Positions 33,367-42,477 of a DNA stretch of 64,000 nt are shown piece by piece (position 1 is the first letter of the stretch; every line of letters starts with the position of its first letter). Source of the DNA: WHSM01 sp036375165 (GTDB lineage: Bacteria > Actinomycetota > Actinomycetes > Mycobacteriales > Micromonosporaceae); contig DASUSI010000077.1 of assembly GCA_036375165.1 (NCBI GenBank), positions 1-64,000 on the forward strand. Direction: 5' to 3'. Below the pieces are notes generated by a model that did not search any database, was not told the DNA's origin, and saw only the letters and a list, made by a program, of their open reading frames with translations. Position numbers and translations under genes: made by a program.

Positions 33367-34371
33367 TCAGGTACAGCTGACCGGTGCCACCGGTCGCCGG
33401 GAGTGCGTGCCGTGGCGGGGACGCCCGCGCGGCCGGAGCGCACCCTGTGAGACCGCCACGCCGGCAAGCACGATCACCGCTCCCACTGGCTGATACCAGG
33501 CCAGCCGTTCTCCGAGCGCCAGCACGCCGACGACCGTGGCGACGATCGGAAGCAGGTACGTCACCGAGGCGGAGACGCTGGCACCCGCGAATCGGATCAC
33601 CCGAAAGTTGAGCAGGAACGCCAGACCGGTCCCCAGAGCACCGAGCGCTACGACGCTGGCGACGACCTCGGGTGACAGCCTGGTCAGAGGTGGCGGCGGA
33701 CCACCGGCCAGCGGCGCCAGCACCAGCAGTACCGCCCCGGCGGTGAGGAGTTGCCCGGCCGGCACCGCGACGCCGGACACCGACGGGCCGCTCAGGAACC
33801 GCCGCTGATACGGGATCGCGACGCCATAACACAAGGCGGCTCCGAGGCACATCAGCTGGCCGGTGAGCGACGCGCCGCCGGCGTCCCGCCAGACCCCGAG
33901 AACCACGAGGACGCCGACGAAACCCAGCAGGATCCCGGTGACCCGGCGCGCTGTCATCCGCTCGGTACGAAGTACCAGTGCGGCGATGGGGAGCACGAAC
34001 AGCGGCGTGGTGGCGTTCCAGATGCCGGCCAGCATGGAGGGGATCCGTTGCTCGCCGTAACCGAAGAGCGTGAACGGGATGACCACACCGACCACCCCGG
34101 CGACTGTCAGGTGACCCCAGACGCGTGGCTCGCGGGGCAGCCGGGTACGGGTCAGCAGCACAACGACCAGCACCGCAAGTGCTCCGGTCACGACCCTTCC
34201 GAGAGTGAGGTGCAGCGGATGCAGTTGCCGTACCCCCACCTTGATGAACAGGAAGCTGGAGCCCCAGATGAGTGCGAGTACGCAGTATCCCGGTAACCAG
34301 GAGGAACGCGGTGCTCTGTCAGGGGCACTGGTGGTTGTCACTCCTGACACTGTGCCGTACGGGTGCGACAT
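33367..34371 (-). CDS. EamA/DMT-family transporter
   Basis: 334-residue membrane protein of the drug/metabolite transporter superfamily, with ten predicted hydrophobic segments arranged as two EamA repeats. The first repeat opens LALIWGSSFLFIKVGV, a standard EamA start; the second is around GQLMCLGAALCYGVAIPYQRRF. The substrate is unknown. ATG 34371 is chosen because homologues begin shortly before the first helix; GTG 34407 and GTG 34341 are possible. It is divergent from pcnA, 66 bases away. Confidence 0.87.
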   Translation of the reverse strand: MSHPYGTVSGVTTTSAPDRAPRSSWLPGYCVLALIWGSSFLFIKVGVRQLHPLHLTLGRVVTGALAVLVVVLLTRTRLPREPRVWGHLTVAGVVGVVIPFTLFGYGEQRIPSMLAGIWNATTPLFVLPIAALVLRTERMTARRVTGILLGFVGVLVVLGVWRDAGGASLTGQLMCLGAALCYGVAIPYQRRFLSGPSVSGVAVPAGQLLTAGAVLLVLAPLAGGPPPPLTRLSPEVVASVVALGALGTGLAFLLNFRVIRFAGASVSASVTYLLPIVATVVGVLALGERLAWYQPVGAVIVLAGVAVSQGALRPRGRPRHGTHSRRPVAPVSCT

Positions 34372-34436
34372 GTTCCGGAGAGAATCGGACGACGTGGTGA
34401 GGGCCACGTCGTCGCAGCCCGCTACGCTGCGCTGCG

Positions 34437-35951
34437 ATGTCCGAGCGTGAGGAAGTAATGGTGGGCCATGGGGGACCGGAGCGGCGCCGCCTGGCGCCGG
34501 ACGCCGGCCGGCCCGGCCGGGGCAGCCTCTCGGCGGCCCAGCGTCGAGCCGTGATGGAACTGCTCAAGATCTCGCCGGTCGCGGACGATCTGGGGCGACG
34601 GTTCGGCGCGGAGGGCCATGAGCTGCATCTGGTCGGTGGTTCGGTCCGGGACGCTTTGCTGGGACGGCTGGGCCAGGATCTGGACTTCGCCACCAGCGCC
34701 CGACCCGAACAGACCGAGGCGTTGCTCAAGAAGTGGGGCGACACGGTCTGGACCACCGGTGCCGACTTCGGCACGATCGGTGCCGCGAGACGCGGGGTGC
34801 GGGTGGAGGTCACGACGTTCCGCGCGGAGGCGTACGACCGGGTGAGCCGCAACCCCATCGTCCGGTACGGCACGGACCTGATCGACGATCTCCGGCGGCG
34901 TGACTTCACGGTGAACGCGATGGCGGTGTCAGTGCCCGGGAACCGGTTCACCGACCCGTTTGGTGGCCTGGCGGACCTGGCCGCGAAGCGACTCCGTACC
35001 CCTGGGGCGCCGGAGGATTCGTTCGCCGACGATCCGTTGCGGATGTTGCGGGCGGCCCGGTTCGCCACGCAACTGCGGTTCTCGGTGGTGCCCGAGGTGG
35101 TGGCTGCGATGCGGGCGATGGCTGGGGACCTGGCTCGGATCACCGCGGAGCGGATCCGGGACGAACTCATCAAACTGGTGTCCGGGGTGGATCCGGTGGT
35201 CGGGTTGCGGTTGCTGGTCGACACCGGCCTTGCCGAGCGGTTCCTCCCGGAATTACCCGGGATGCGGATGGCGATCGACGAACACGCCCAGCACAAGGAC
35301 GTGTACGAGCACACCCTCACCGTGTTGCGTAACGCGATCTCGCTGGAGGACACCGGGCCGGACTTCGTTCTGCGGATGGCCGCGTTGATGCACGACGTCG
35401 GCAAACCGGCGACGAAACGGATCGAGCCGGACGGCAGGGTGAGCTTCCACCACCACGAAGTGGTCGGCGCCCGGATGACCAAGCAGCGGATGAAGACGCT
35501 GCGGTTCCCGAAGGACTTCACCGAACAAGTGACCCGGCTGGTCTTCCTGCACCTGCGGTTCCACGGCTACGGCAGCGGGGAATGGACCGACTCGGCGGTA
35601 CGCCGGTACGTCACCGACGCGGGCGACCTGCTGCCCCGGCTGCACAAGCTGGTCCGGTCGGACTGCACCACCCGCAACCAGCGCAAGGCCGCCGCGTTGG
35701 CCACCGACTACGACGCGCTGGAGGCCCAGATCGCCAGGATCCAGGCCGAGGAGGACCTGGCCCGGGTCCGCCCGGACTTGAACGGCAACGAGATCATGGA
35801 GCTGCTCGGACTGCCGCCCGGCCCGCTGGTCGGCAAGGCGTGGCGGCACCTCAAGGATCTACGGCTGGACCGGGGGCCGCTCAGCCGCGAGGAGGCGGAG
35901 ACGGAACTCCGACGATGGGCGGCGGACCAGGGCGTTGACTCGAGAGGCTGA
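34437..35951 (+). CDS. pcnA: CCA tRNA nucleotidyltransferase with HD domain
   Basis: Adds or repairs the 3' CCA of tRNAs, or acts as a poly(A) polymerase; 504 residues. The nucleotidyltransferase head has LVGGSVRDALLG and the metal-binding DLDFAT, followed by DFTVNAMAV. The RNA-binding helices contain DDPLRMLRAARF. The HD domain is seen at ALMHDVGKPATK and FHHHEVVGARM. The start may be ATG 34437 or ATG 34458, the latter with GAGGAAG upstream. It is the ortholog by position of Rv3907c and marks the far end of the origin-linked block. Confidence 0.93.
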   Translation: MSEREEVMVGHGGPERRRLAPDAGRPGRGSLSAAQRRAVMELLKISPVADDLGRRFGAEGHELHLVGGSVRDALLGRLGQDLDFATSARPEQTEALLKKWGDTVWTTGADFGTIGAARRGVRVEVTTFRAEAYDRVSRNPIVRYGTDLIDDLRRRDFTVNAMAVSVPGNRFTDPFGGLADLAAKRLRTPGAPEDSFADDPLRMLRAARFATQLRFSVVPEVVAAMRAMAGDLARITAERIRDELIKLVSGVDPVVGLRLLVDTGLAERFLPELPGMRMAIDEHAQHKDVYEHTLTVLRNAISLEDTGPDFVLRMAALMHDVGKPATKRIEPDGRVSFHHHEVVGARMTKQRMKTLRFPKDFTEQVTRLVFLHLRFHGYGSGEWTDSAVRRYVTDAGDLLPRLHKLVRSDCTTRNQRKAAALATDYDALEAQIARIQAEEDLARVRPDLNGNEIMELLGLPPGPLVGKAWRHLKDLRLDRGPLSREEAETELRRWAADQGVDSRG

Positions 35952-35976
35952 TCACAACCGTCAGGCAGGACGGGTG

Positions 35977-37029
35977 TCACAGCCGCAGCCGGGCCACCCG
36001 GCCGGCCGGACCAGAAGCCCAGCAGGCACCGTCGCCGGTGCAGCCCACCGCGTCGTACCGGATGCTGTCAAAGCTGGTCCAGGTGCGCCCGCCGTCGGCG
36101 CTGAGGTCGCTTCCGGTCGGGCCGACCGCGATCAGGGTGTCGGACAGCTCCCGGTGCCACGCGACCCCCGAGCGGTAGCCGTGCGGGTTGCCGCCGGATC
36201 GCCAGGACTCACCGTCGTGGGTCAACCCGGTGACCACGCCCGCCTCCGGGGCCAGAAAGTCGCCACCGACCGCCACACCATGGCGTGGGTCGCGGAACGC
36301 CAGTGAATACACCCCGGCGGTCGGACCCGCCGGAACCGGTGCCGCGGTGGCCGTCCAGGTGTGTCCGCCATCGTCCGAGTGGAAGATTCGCGATGCACCA
36401 CCCCCGGAGGCGAACCAGGCATCGTGTGCGCCCGCCGTCACCAGGCAGGTGCCGCTGGCGGCGAACCCGAATTCACCCGCCACCGCGGGCGGCATGCCGT
36501 CCCCGGGCAGCACCCGCCAGGTGTGGCCGCTGTCCTCGGTGGCGAGGATTCGGAACCGGCCGTCCACCGGGTCGCTCATCGCGAGTCCGCGGCGACCGCC
36601 GGGGAAGAAGTCCATGCAGTCGTAGAAGGCGTGCGGGTCGTCGTTGACGAACGCGAGGTGCCAGGTCCGGCCACCATCGTCCGTGGTGTAGATCCGGGAG
36701 GCGTCGCCTTCGCCGATCGCCAGCACGCTTGCCCGGTCCGGGCTGTGCGCCTCGATGTCCCGGAACGCCATTCCGGCCGCCCCGGCGGGGCTCACGTCCT
36801 GCCAGGTGCGCCCACCGTCAGCGGTACGCCAGACACCGCCGCCGCTGCCGCTCACCCAGGCCGTACCGGCGTCGAGCGCCGCCAGGCCACGGAACCCCTG
36901 CGCGGTGGCGACCGGCACGGACTCCCAACCGGGTGCCGTGTCAGTGGCATGTGCCGGGGCGGCGGCAAACACCAGCGGTACGGCGAGAGCCAACGCGACG
37001 CTGAGTCGGCGGGTAAGCATGGGCCACAC
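35977..37029 (-). CDS. Secreted BNR/Asp-box repeat protein
   Basis: 350 residues with a clear signal peptide (LTRRLSVALALAVPLVFAAAPAHA) and a beta-propeller of sialidase-type Asp boxes: TADGGRTW, TDDGGRTW, TEDSGHTW, SDDGGHTW, SADGGRTW. Such propellers occur in Ycf48-like assembly factors and in exo-glycosidases; catalytic sialidase residues are not evident, so I assign no enzyme activity. It converges with pcnA and stops 26 bases from it. ATG 37020 is an alternative start that places the basic residues first. Confidence 0.82.
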   Translation of the reverse strand: MWPMLTRRLSVALALAVPLVFAAAPAHATDTAPGWESVPVATAQGFRGLAALDAGTAWVSGSGGGVWRTADGGRTWQDVSPAGAAGMAFRDIEAHSPDRASVLAIGEGDASRIYTTDDGGRTWHLAFVNDDPHAFYDCMDFFPGGRRGLAMSDPVDGRFRILATEDSGHTWRVLPGDGMPPAVAGEFGFAASGTCLVTAGAHDAWFASGGGASRIFHSDDGGHTWTATAAPVPAGPTAGVYSLAFRDPRHGVAVGGDFLAPEAGVVTGLTHDGESWRSGGNPHGYRSGVAWHRELSDTLIAVGPTGSDLSADGGRTWTSFDSIRYDAVGCTGDGACWASGPAGRVARLRL

Positions 37030-37071
37030 CCTGCCGTACCGGCGGGGAACTGTCCATACTGGGCGGAGCCG

Positions 37072-38400
37072 TTACGGAGCCGACGTGCGCCGGCCGGCCA
37101 ACGCGATGTCGTGGTCGGCGCGACGGGCCCAGCGGCCGGACGCCCACCAGAACCACCGCGCGAGGAGCAGGTAGCCGATGCCGACACCGGCCAGCACGGC
37201 CGGCGAGTGGCCGTCCTCGGGCAGCAGCAGGGCACCGGCGAACAGGCCCGTCACAAAGCACACGTTGAACGCGGTGTCGTTCACGCTGAACACCCGGCCC
37301 CGGTATGCGTCGGCGCACTCCTGCTGAATCGCCGTGTCGACGACGATCTTCGTGCCCTGCGACGCGACGTTGATCAGGAAGACCGCCACCACCAGGAGGA
37401 TCTGGCGGTATGGCAGGCCGAGCACCACGACGGCGATTCCCACCCCGGTGAGCAGCGCGGTGATCCAGGTCCGGCCGCCAAGCCGGCGGGTCGCCAGCGG
37501 GGTGACGAGTGCGGCGAGCAGCGCGCCGGCCGCGCCGGCGACGACGATCTGGCCGAGCCCGGAAATGGCTGAGGAGAAGTCCTCGCCGACTGCGAAGTAG
37601 TTGCGGTAGAGCAGCAGGGTGCCGATCGCGAGTACCCCGTACAGCCCTCGGTGTGCCGACTGGGCCAGCAGCGGGTACGCCGCGCCGGGGCGCCGCGCCA
37701 GATGCCGGGTGCCGGCCACCATCCCCCGCGCCACGTCCACGATTTCGCCCAGCACCCCGCGATGTGCCGGCGGCTCGTCGGGTCCCAACTCGTCCCGGGT
37801 GAACGAGACCCGCGCCAGCAGGGACGCCACCAGGTACCCGAGCGTCGCGGCGAGCGCGATCCCGGCGTAGTCGCGGCTGCTGGCGCCGATCTGGTGCTGC
37901 ACCAGTGCGGCGGTGCCGAGTCCGAGGGAGAAGCACACCGTGCCGAACGTGGTCGACACCGAGTTGGCGGTGACCAGTCGAGGTTCGTCCACCACGTGCG
38001 GCAGGCTCGCCGACAACCCGGCCAGCACGAACCGGTTCACGGCGATCACCAGCAGCGCGAACAGCGCGAAGCCGGATTCGTCGCGGGACCAGATCAGGAC
38101 GGCGGTCGGCACCACCAGCCCGGCCCGGAGCAGGTTCGCCTTGAAGAGGATGTCGCGGCGACTCCACCGGTCCAGGAAAACCCCGACGTACGGGCCGAGC
38201 AACGAGTACGGCAGCAGCAGGACCGCGAAGCCGGCCGCGACCGCCAGCCCATCTGTCCGCCGGTCCGGGTTGAACAGCACGCTTCCCGCCAGGCCAGCCT
38301 GGAACAAGCCGTCCGCCACCTGGCTGGCCAGGCGTACCCCCAGCAGCCGGCGGAACCCTCCACTGGCGAGGACGGTTCGCAGGTCACCACGGGCGATCAC
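37072..38400 (-). CDS. MFS transporter
   Basis: 442-residue major facilitator with about twelve hydrophobic segments. The N-terminus FRRLLGVRLASQVADGLFQAGLAG and the loop motif GVFLDRWSRRDIL, a variant of the MFS motif A, are typical of the DHA-like group. The substrate is unknown. It is read in the same direction as the BNR protein, 43 bases upstream of it, so co-transcription is possible. A GTG at 38400 starts the protein with a short basic leader. Confidence 0.87.
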   Translation of the reverse strand: MIARGDLRTVLASGGFRRLLGVRLASQVADGLFQAGLAGSVLFNPDRRTDGLAVAAGFAVLLLPYSLLGPYVGVFLDRWSRRDILFKANLLRAGLVVPTAVLIWSRDESGFALFALLVIAVNRFVLAGLSASLPHVVDEPRLVTANSVSTTFGTVCFSLGLGTAALVQHQIGASSRDYAGIALAATLGYLVASLLARVSFTRDELGPDEPPAHRGVLGEIVDVARGMVAGTRHLARRPGAAYPLLAQSAHRGLYGVLAIGTLLLYRNYFAVGEDFSSAISGLGQIVVAGAAGALLAALVTPLATRRLGGRTWITALLTGVGIAVVVLGLPYRQILLVVAVFLINVASQGTKIVVDTAIQQECADAYRGRVFSVNDTAFNVCFVTGLFAGALLLPEDGHSPAVLAGVGIGYLLLARWFWWASGRWARRADHDIALAGRRTSAP

Positions 38401-38497
38401 GCCGCCAGCCTACGGCGGCGCGCCAAGGCGGCAATCTGGCCGTGTGCGTCCTCGGGCGGGTACTCCGCGGCGAAGGCGCGGTCGCGAGCCGGGCGGC

Positions 38498-38707
38498 TCA
38501 GTTGCAGCAGCCACCACCGCAGCAGCCGCCAGACGGTGCGGCCGCGCGGCCGGGGGACGCCGAACCTGCCAGTGCCACGGTGCTGAGCAGTTTCACCGTG
38601 TCCTCGTGGCCGTGCGGGCAGGAAGCCGGATCGTTCGACTCGCTCATCACCCGTCGTACCTCGAAGGTCTCCGAGCAGTCACGGCAGCGGTACGCGTACG
38701 TGGGCAT
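38498..38707 (-). CDS. FmdB-family zinc-ribbon protein
   Basis: 69 residues starting MPTYAYRCRDCSETFEV, the FmdB putative regulatory protein signature, with a second His/Cys pair in CPHGHEDTVKLLS that completes a zinc ribbon. The C-terminus ends in a Cys/Gly cluster (GGCCGGGCCN) common in actinobacterial members. Molecular function is not established. The frame is open 12 codons further upstream, but the MPxYxYxC start is conserved in the family. Divergent from the membrane protein at 38858. Confidence 0.92.
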   Translation of the reverse strand: MPTYAYRCRDCSETFEVRRVMSESNDPASCPHGHEDTVKLLSTVALAGSASPGRAAAPSGGCCGGGCCN

Positions 38708-38761
38708 GTCGCGATTATCGGTCAGGCCACGTCTGATCCCCAAGACAAACAGCTGCCGCCG

Positions 38762-38827
38762 CTGACCGACGCCTGTCAGCTCGCTGACACGGCCCGTCAG
38801 CTTGACGGCCTGTTGACCGGCCCGTCA
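38762..38827. promoter_or_regulatory. Three-palindrome operator array (TGAC/GTCA half-sites)
   Basis: Three palindromes lie in the divergent intergenic region: TGTCAGC-TC-GCTGACA (38774-38789), CGTCA-GCT-TGACG (38795-38807) and TGAC-CGGCCC-GTCA (38814-38827). Their centres, 38781.5, 38801 and 38820.5, are spaced 19.5 bases apart, near two helical turns. CTGAC at 38762 may be a further half-site. The array ends 30 bases before the ATG at 38858. Confidence 0.55.
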
Positions 38828-38857
38828 GGCTCGCCCGATAACCACAGGGGAGGCTAG

Positions 38858-39646
38858 ATGCGCACCGGAACCGCACAGGTACTCTTCGGATTCTTCGGGG
38901 CCCTGTTCGTCGCGTCGCAGGTGAACATCATCCTGCAGTTGGGTCCGGTGGCGGGGGATCTGCTCCAGCTTCAGCTCACCACGTCGCCCGAGACTTTCCG
39001 CGGAATCCTCGAAGGCTGGAGTCCGGAGGATCTCAACCGTTACCGTTCCCACTTCGCCTGGGACAGCGTTCATCCGTTGATATATGGCGGATTACTGGGG
39101 CTGTGGATGCTGGTGGTGCACCGGGAGCGCAGTTTCTCGCCCCGAGGGCTGCGAATCCTTCTGATCCTGGCGCTGGCATCGTCGATGCTGGATTACCTCG
39201 AGAACGCGATCCACCTCTACCTTGAGACCAACCGGGAGTCCATCAACGGTGGCACGGTGCTGATCGCAGCCGCCGCGGCCGGCGTGAAGTGGTTCTGCGC
39301 GGCGCTGGTGACTGTGCTTCTGACGCTGGCCAGCGTCCGGGCGCTCCTGGGCAACCGTTCAGGGGGGTCCGAGCGGTCGGCAGGGCGGGGTGCGGAGGGG
39401 TCCGACGCCGGGAAGTCCGGCGTGACGAAGCCCAGTTCCAGCAGGTCGGAGTCGGCTGGCGGCGCCGCCAAGACGGTGCCGGCCAGGACCGGCCCAGCCA
39501 AAACCGAGACCGCGAAGTCGGGCTCGGCGTCCGGGACGGCGGGATCCGATGCCGTGGCGGAGTCCGGTTCTTCCGGATCGAAGTCCGCACCGGAGGGCAA
39601 GTCCACGGCCATACCGAAGCAGACCTCGCGAAAGAAGCGGCGCTGA
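38858..39646 (+). CDS. Unrecognised membrane protein with disordered basic C-tail
   Basis: 262 residues. Four hydrophobic segments are visible: about 7-28, 73-90 (HPLIYGGLLGLWMLVV), 98-112 (ILLILALASSML) and 130-158. The remaining 100 residues form a Ser/Ala/Gly/Lys-rich low-complexity tail ending KKRR, probably cytoplasmic. The ATG has AGGGGAGG upstream. A perfect terminator follows, so it is likely monocistronic. I do not recognise the family. The operator array in front suggests tight regulation by an unknown factor. Confidence 0.75.
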   Translation: MRTGTAQVLFGFFGALFVASQVNIILQLGPVAGDLLQLQLTTSPETFRGILEGWSPEDLNRYRSHFAWDSVHPLIYGGLLGLWMLVVHRERSFSPRGLRILLILALASSMLDYLENAIHLYLETNRESINGGTVLIAAAAAGVKWFCAALVTVLLTLASVRALLGNRSGGSERSAGRGAEGSDAGKSGVTKPSSSRSESAGGAAKTVPARTGPAKTETAKSGSASGTAGSDAVAESGSSGSKSAPEGKSTAIPKQTSRKKRR

Positions 39647-39674
39647 GTCGCATCCTGACGCTCGCGCTCTGACC

Positions 39675-39709
39675 ACGGCCCTCTCCCGAGCCGATCGGGA
39701 GAGGGCCGT
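39675..39709 (+). terminator. Intrinsic terminator of the membrane-protein gene
   Basis: ACGGCCCTCTCCCGA (39675-39689) pairs perfectly over 15 bp with TCGGGAGAGGGCCGT (39695-39709) around a 5-base loop, 29 bases after the stop. Confidence 0.8.
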
Positions 39710-39717
39710 TCACTTGG

Positions 39718-39754
39718 GACGGTGCCCGCCGCGCGGGTGGTGGCGGGCACCGTC
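39718..39754 (-). terminator. Intrinsic terminator of the SGNH-hydrolase gene
   Basis: GACGGTGCCCGCC (39718-39730) and GGCGGGCACCGTC (39742-39754) form a perfect 13-bp stem nine bases beyond the stop of the minus-strand gene. Convergent genes thus each have their own terminator. Confidence 0.75.
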
Positions 39755-39762
39755 GGTTGGCC

Positions 39763-41364
39763 TCAGTAGGCGCTGTCCGGAATCCAGTCGTTGTACCCGA
39801 AACCGACCGTGCCGGTCTGGGTCTCCCAACGCCAGATCTGCAACGAGTCAGCCGCGTTGCAGGTTCTCAGCCACAGTTTGCCCCCGGCGGCATTGCTGGG
39901 AGCGGCGACGCAGAGGCTGGTGTTGGAGGCGTTGCGGATCAGCCCGTTGTCGAACCGCCACTGCTGGTTGGTGCCACCGTGGCAGTTGTAGACGATCAGC
40001 AGCCGGTCGGCCCCGACGCCGCCCTCCGCGTCGGCGCACCTGTCGTGGGTGAGTTCGATGTGGAGGGACAGGTTGGGCGAGTCGTACCACCAGCCCTGGT
40101 TGCCGCCACCGTTGCAGGACGCCAGAAGCAGGTCGTAACCGTTGCGTGTGGAGTAGCCCTGGGACTCCATGCAGAGGCTCGATGCCGCGTTGCGCAGCTG
40201 CCGGAAGCTGAGCAGTCCGCCGTACAGCCGGGTCGTGTTGGTGGACTTGGGGTCGACGCAGGTCGCGGTCTGCAGGCCGGAGTTGTAGAACGCGCCCATG
40301 CAGGCCCCGAACGCGCCGTGGCCCCGGTAGTTCGGGTGGTACGACTGGCGGTAGGTGTTCCCGTCGAACGGGTCCCCACCGCTGGAGGTCAGGCCCGACA
40401 CCCAGGTGAGCTCGGTGCAGGGCTCATGACCGGCGAGCAGCCGACTGGCGTCGAGGTATTTGACTCCGGTGTTGAGCGCCGCCCTGCGGATCTGCGCCTC
40501 GAACATGGGTACGACCTTGTTACGGCCGAACGCCGTGTCCTCGAGGTACAGCATGCAGCCACCGCCGGACCAGCCGGGGAAGTTGGGGTTGTCCTCGACG
40601 TCCGGGGAGACCGGGCTGGGGTAGCTCATCGCCACCATCTGGTAGTCGGTGGCGAGGTAGCCGGCGTTGGTCATGGTCTGCTTGATGTTGTTGATCGCGG
40701 TGGCGAGGTTGTTCCCGGAGACCGTGACCCGGGCCGCGACGCCGTTGGTGTAGTCCGGCCAGCACGGGCCAAGGAAGAAGATCCGGTTGATGGTGCAGTC
40801 GGTCATCACCGGGCCGAACTCGATGCCGCCGGAGTCGTTGGCGCTGGCGACCACCCAGATCAGCTTGATGTGGAGGTTCCGCGCCTTGATCGCCAGATAG
40901 TCGCCCTGGTTGAGCTCGTCCCACTGCCGTACGCCGCTGCCGTAGATCAGGTTCTGGGTGGTGGCTCCGGAACAGGCCAGGTTGTAGCTCTTGTTGACCG
41001 CGATGCCGGTGCGGTGGACACCGGCGTGCAGCGCCCGGTGGCACCAGTTCTGGTCGCCGTCTCCGTCGTCGTCGCCGTTGGTGCCGCGCTCGTACGGGCC
41101 CTGGCCCTCGCCGGAGATCTCACTGTCTCCCATGGTGACGATGGCGGTCTGGCGCTCGTACAGCGGGCGGATTCCCGGGCTGCCGTACAGGGCGGTGGCC
41201 TCGGCGGCCCGGATCTGTTCCAGGTTCGCCGGTAGTGGCGTGGCCGCCGAGGCCGGGCTGGCGGCCAGGGCGCCTACCGCCATCACGGTGGCGGTCCCGG
41301 TGACCAGTGCGGTCAGGGTTCTGGTGCTGGGTCTGAGGTTTCTCAGCCAGCCGGGTAGCAACAT
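39763..41364 (-). CDS. Secreted SGNH-type esterase with C-terminal ricin B lectin domain
   Basis: 533 residues from ATG 41364, which follows AGGAAGCC. The signal peptide is residues 1-41 (TALVTGTATVMAVGALAASPASA). The hydrolase domain has the nucleophile in MGDSEISGEG (Ser81) and a late His in YHPNYRGHGAFG; many Cys suggest disulfides outside the cell. The C-terminal 140 residues form a CBM13/ricin trefoil with three QxW-like repeats: NQGWWYD, NQQWRFD and LQIWRWE. It probably deacylates a polysaccharide or lipid ester, with the lectin domain tethering it; the substrate is not known. Monocistronic by its position. Confidence 0.88.
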   Translation of the reverse strand: MLLPGWLRNLRPSTRTLTALVTGTATVMAVGALAASPASAATPLPANLEQIRAAEATALYGSPGIRPLYERQTAIVTMGDSEISGEGQGPYERGTNGDDDGDGDQNWCHRALHAGVHRTGIAVNKSYNLACSGATTQNLIYGSGVRQWDELNQGDYLAIKARNLHIKLIWVVASANDSGGIEFGPVMTDCTINRIFFLGPCWPDYTNGVAARVTVSGNNLATAINNIKQTMTNAGYLATDYQMVAMSYPSPVSPDVEDNPNFPGWSGGGCMLYLEDTAFGRNKVVPMFEAQIRRAALNTGVKYLDASRLLAGHEPCTELTWVSGLTSSGGDPFDGNTYRQSYHPNYRGHGAFGACMGAFYNSGLQTATCVDPKSTNTTRLYGGLLSFRQLRNAASSLCMESQGYSTRNGYDLLLASCNGGGNQGWWYDSPNLSLHIELTHDRCADAEGGVGADRLLIVYNCHGGTNQQWRFDNGLIRNASNTSLCVAAPSNAAGGKLWLRTCNAADSLQIWRWETQTGTVGFGYNDWIPDSAY

Positions 41365-41501
41365 CTCGGCTTCCTCCCCAGGATTTGGTCCGGGTGACTT
41401 GGCTGGCGTGGTGGTGGTCGCATTTGACCCGATGTGAACCAAGTCACTGTGGCGCCGAGACTATCTACTCACTGGTAAACATGAAACCCTCTCTCTTCTG
41501 T

Positions 41502-41527
41502 GTCCCTGGACAGGGTGAAACAGGGAC
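41502..41527. repeat. Inverted repeat upstream of the SGNH gene
   Basis: GTCCCTG (41502-41508) and CAGGGAC (41521-41527) flank a 12-base spacer in the 286-base region between the divergent SGNH hydrolase and ogt genes. It could be an operator; there is no T-run to support a terminator. Confidence 0.4.
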
Positions 41528-41650
41528 CTTCCGCCGGACGTCCTGCCACGTCGGACGTGGTGCCTCGCCCGGCCGTCCGCGACGTTCGGGGGCCCGGATC
41601 CGTCATCCCAGTGAGTGGTCGGCGTCCCAGCGGCTGGCAGCATTGTCGGA

Positions 41651-42136
41651 GTGCGGTGGACGGTTTACGACTCACCGGTCGGCGAGTTGTTGCTGGGTGC
41701 GAACCGGGAAGCGCTGTGTCGGCTGAGTTTCACCGGGGCGCGTCCGGCCCCGGCGGCACGTGCGGACGGCGACCCGGCCCTGGTCGCCACCTCAGCGGAG
41801 TTGGACGAATACTTCGCGGGCCGGCTGACCCAGTTCACAGTGCCGCTCTCGCTGGCCGGCAGCGAGTTCGAGCGACGGGTGTGGGCGGCGCTGCTGAAGA
41901 TCCCGTACGGCGAGACCCGAAGCTACGGCGGGATCGCCAGGGCGGCCGGCGAGCCGGACGCCGCGCGAGCGGTCGGCATCGCCAACAATCACAACCCGGT
42001 CGCGATCATCGTGCCGTGTCACCGGGTGATTGGGGCCGATGGGAAACTGGTCGGGTACGGCGGTGGGTTGGCCACCAAGCGAACCCTCCTGGAATTGGAG
42101 GCCCGCGTCAGCATCGAACGGGATTTCGCGATCTGA
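41651..42136 (+). CDS. ogt: Methylated-DNA--protein-cysteine methyltransferase
   Basis: Suicide repair enzyme that removes alkyl groups from O6-alkylguanine; 161 residues. The acceptor cysteine is in IVPCHRVIG, preceded by the DNA-binding helix region TRSYGGIARAAGEPDAARAVG with the arginine finger and followed by GYGGGLATKRTLLELE. The N-terminus VRWTVYDSPVGELLL sets the start at GTG 41651, though the Shine-Dalgarno is poor. No AlkA or Ada domain is attached. Confidence 0.93.
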   Translation: MRWTVYDSPVGELLLGANREALCRLSFTGARPAPAARADGDPALVATSAELDEYFAGRLTQFTVPLSLAGSEFERRVWAALLKIPYGETRSYGGIARAAGEPDAARAVGIANNHNPVAIIVPCHRVIGADGKLVGYGGGLATKRTLLELEARVSIERDFAI

Positions 42137-42477
42137 AGGACATTCCAGTGGTGACATTGGACTAATTTCCAGGAGTGTCCACAGGCGACCTCGGCCGGCT
42201 TCAGGGCTGTGACCTGCGGCGGGCCACATTGGTGAGGACCGTACTTCCGGAACATCAGTCCATGTCGCCGATTGGGTCACCCCGAGCGGGTCCTTTTGTG
42301 GTTGAATGTCCGGCGCGGTGACCTGCCGTAGCCATGACCGCACTCAAACAGGGTGCGTGGAAGTCTCGCAGTCCAGTGCTGTCCGGGACCTACATAGCGA
42401 GCTGCCGACGGACCTCGGCGGCCACAGGGGTTGAACTGCCGTGGCACAGCTGGACCCGACCGCAGGAGGCGGCGATC
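42137..42477. other. Intergenic region upstream of the XRE regulator
   Basis: 341 bases, somewhat richer in A/T near 42140-42175. The regulator's frame is open from 42334 but without an acceptable start signal there. I see no gene, repeat or clear promoter. Confidence 0.5.
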
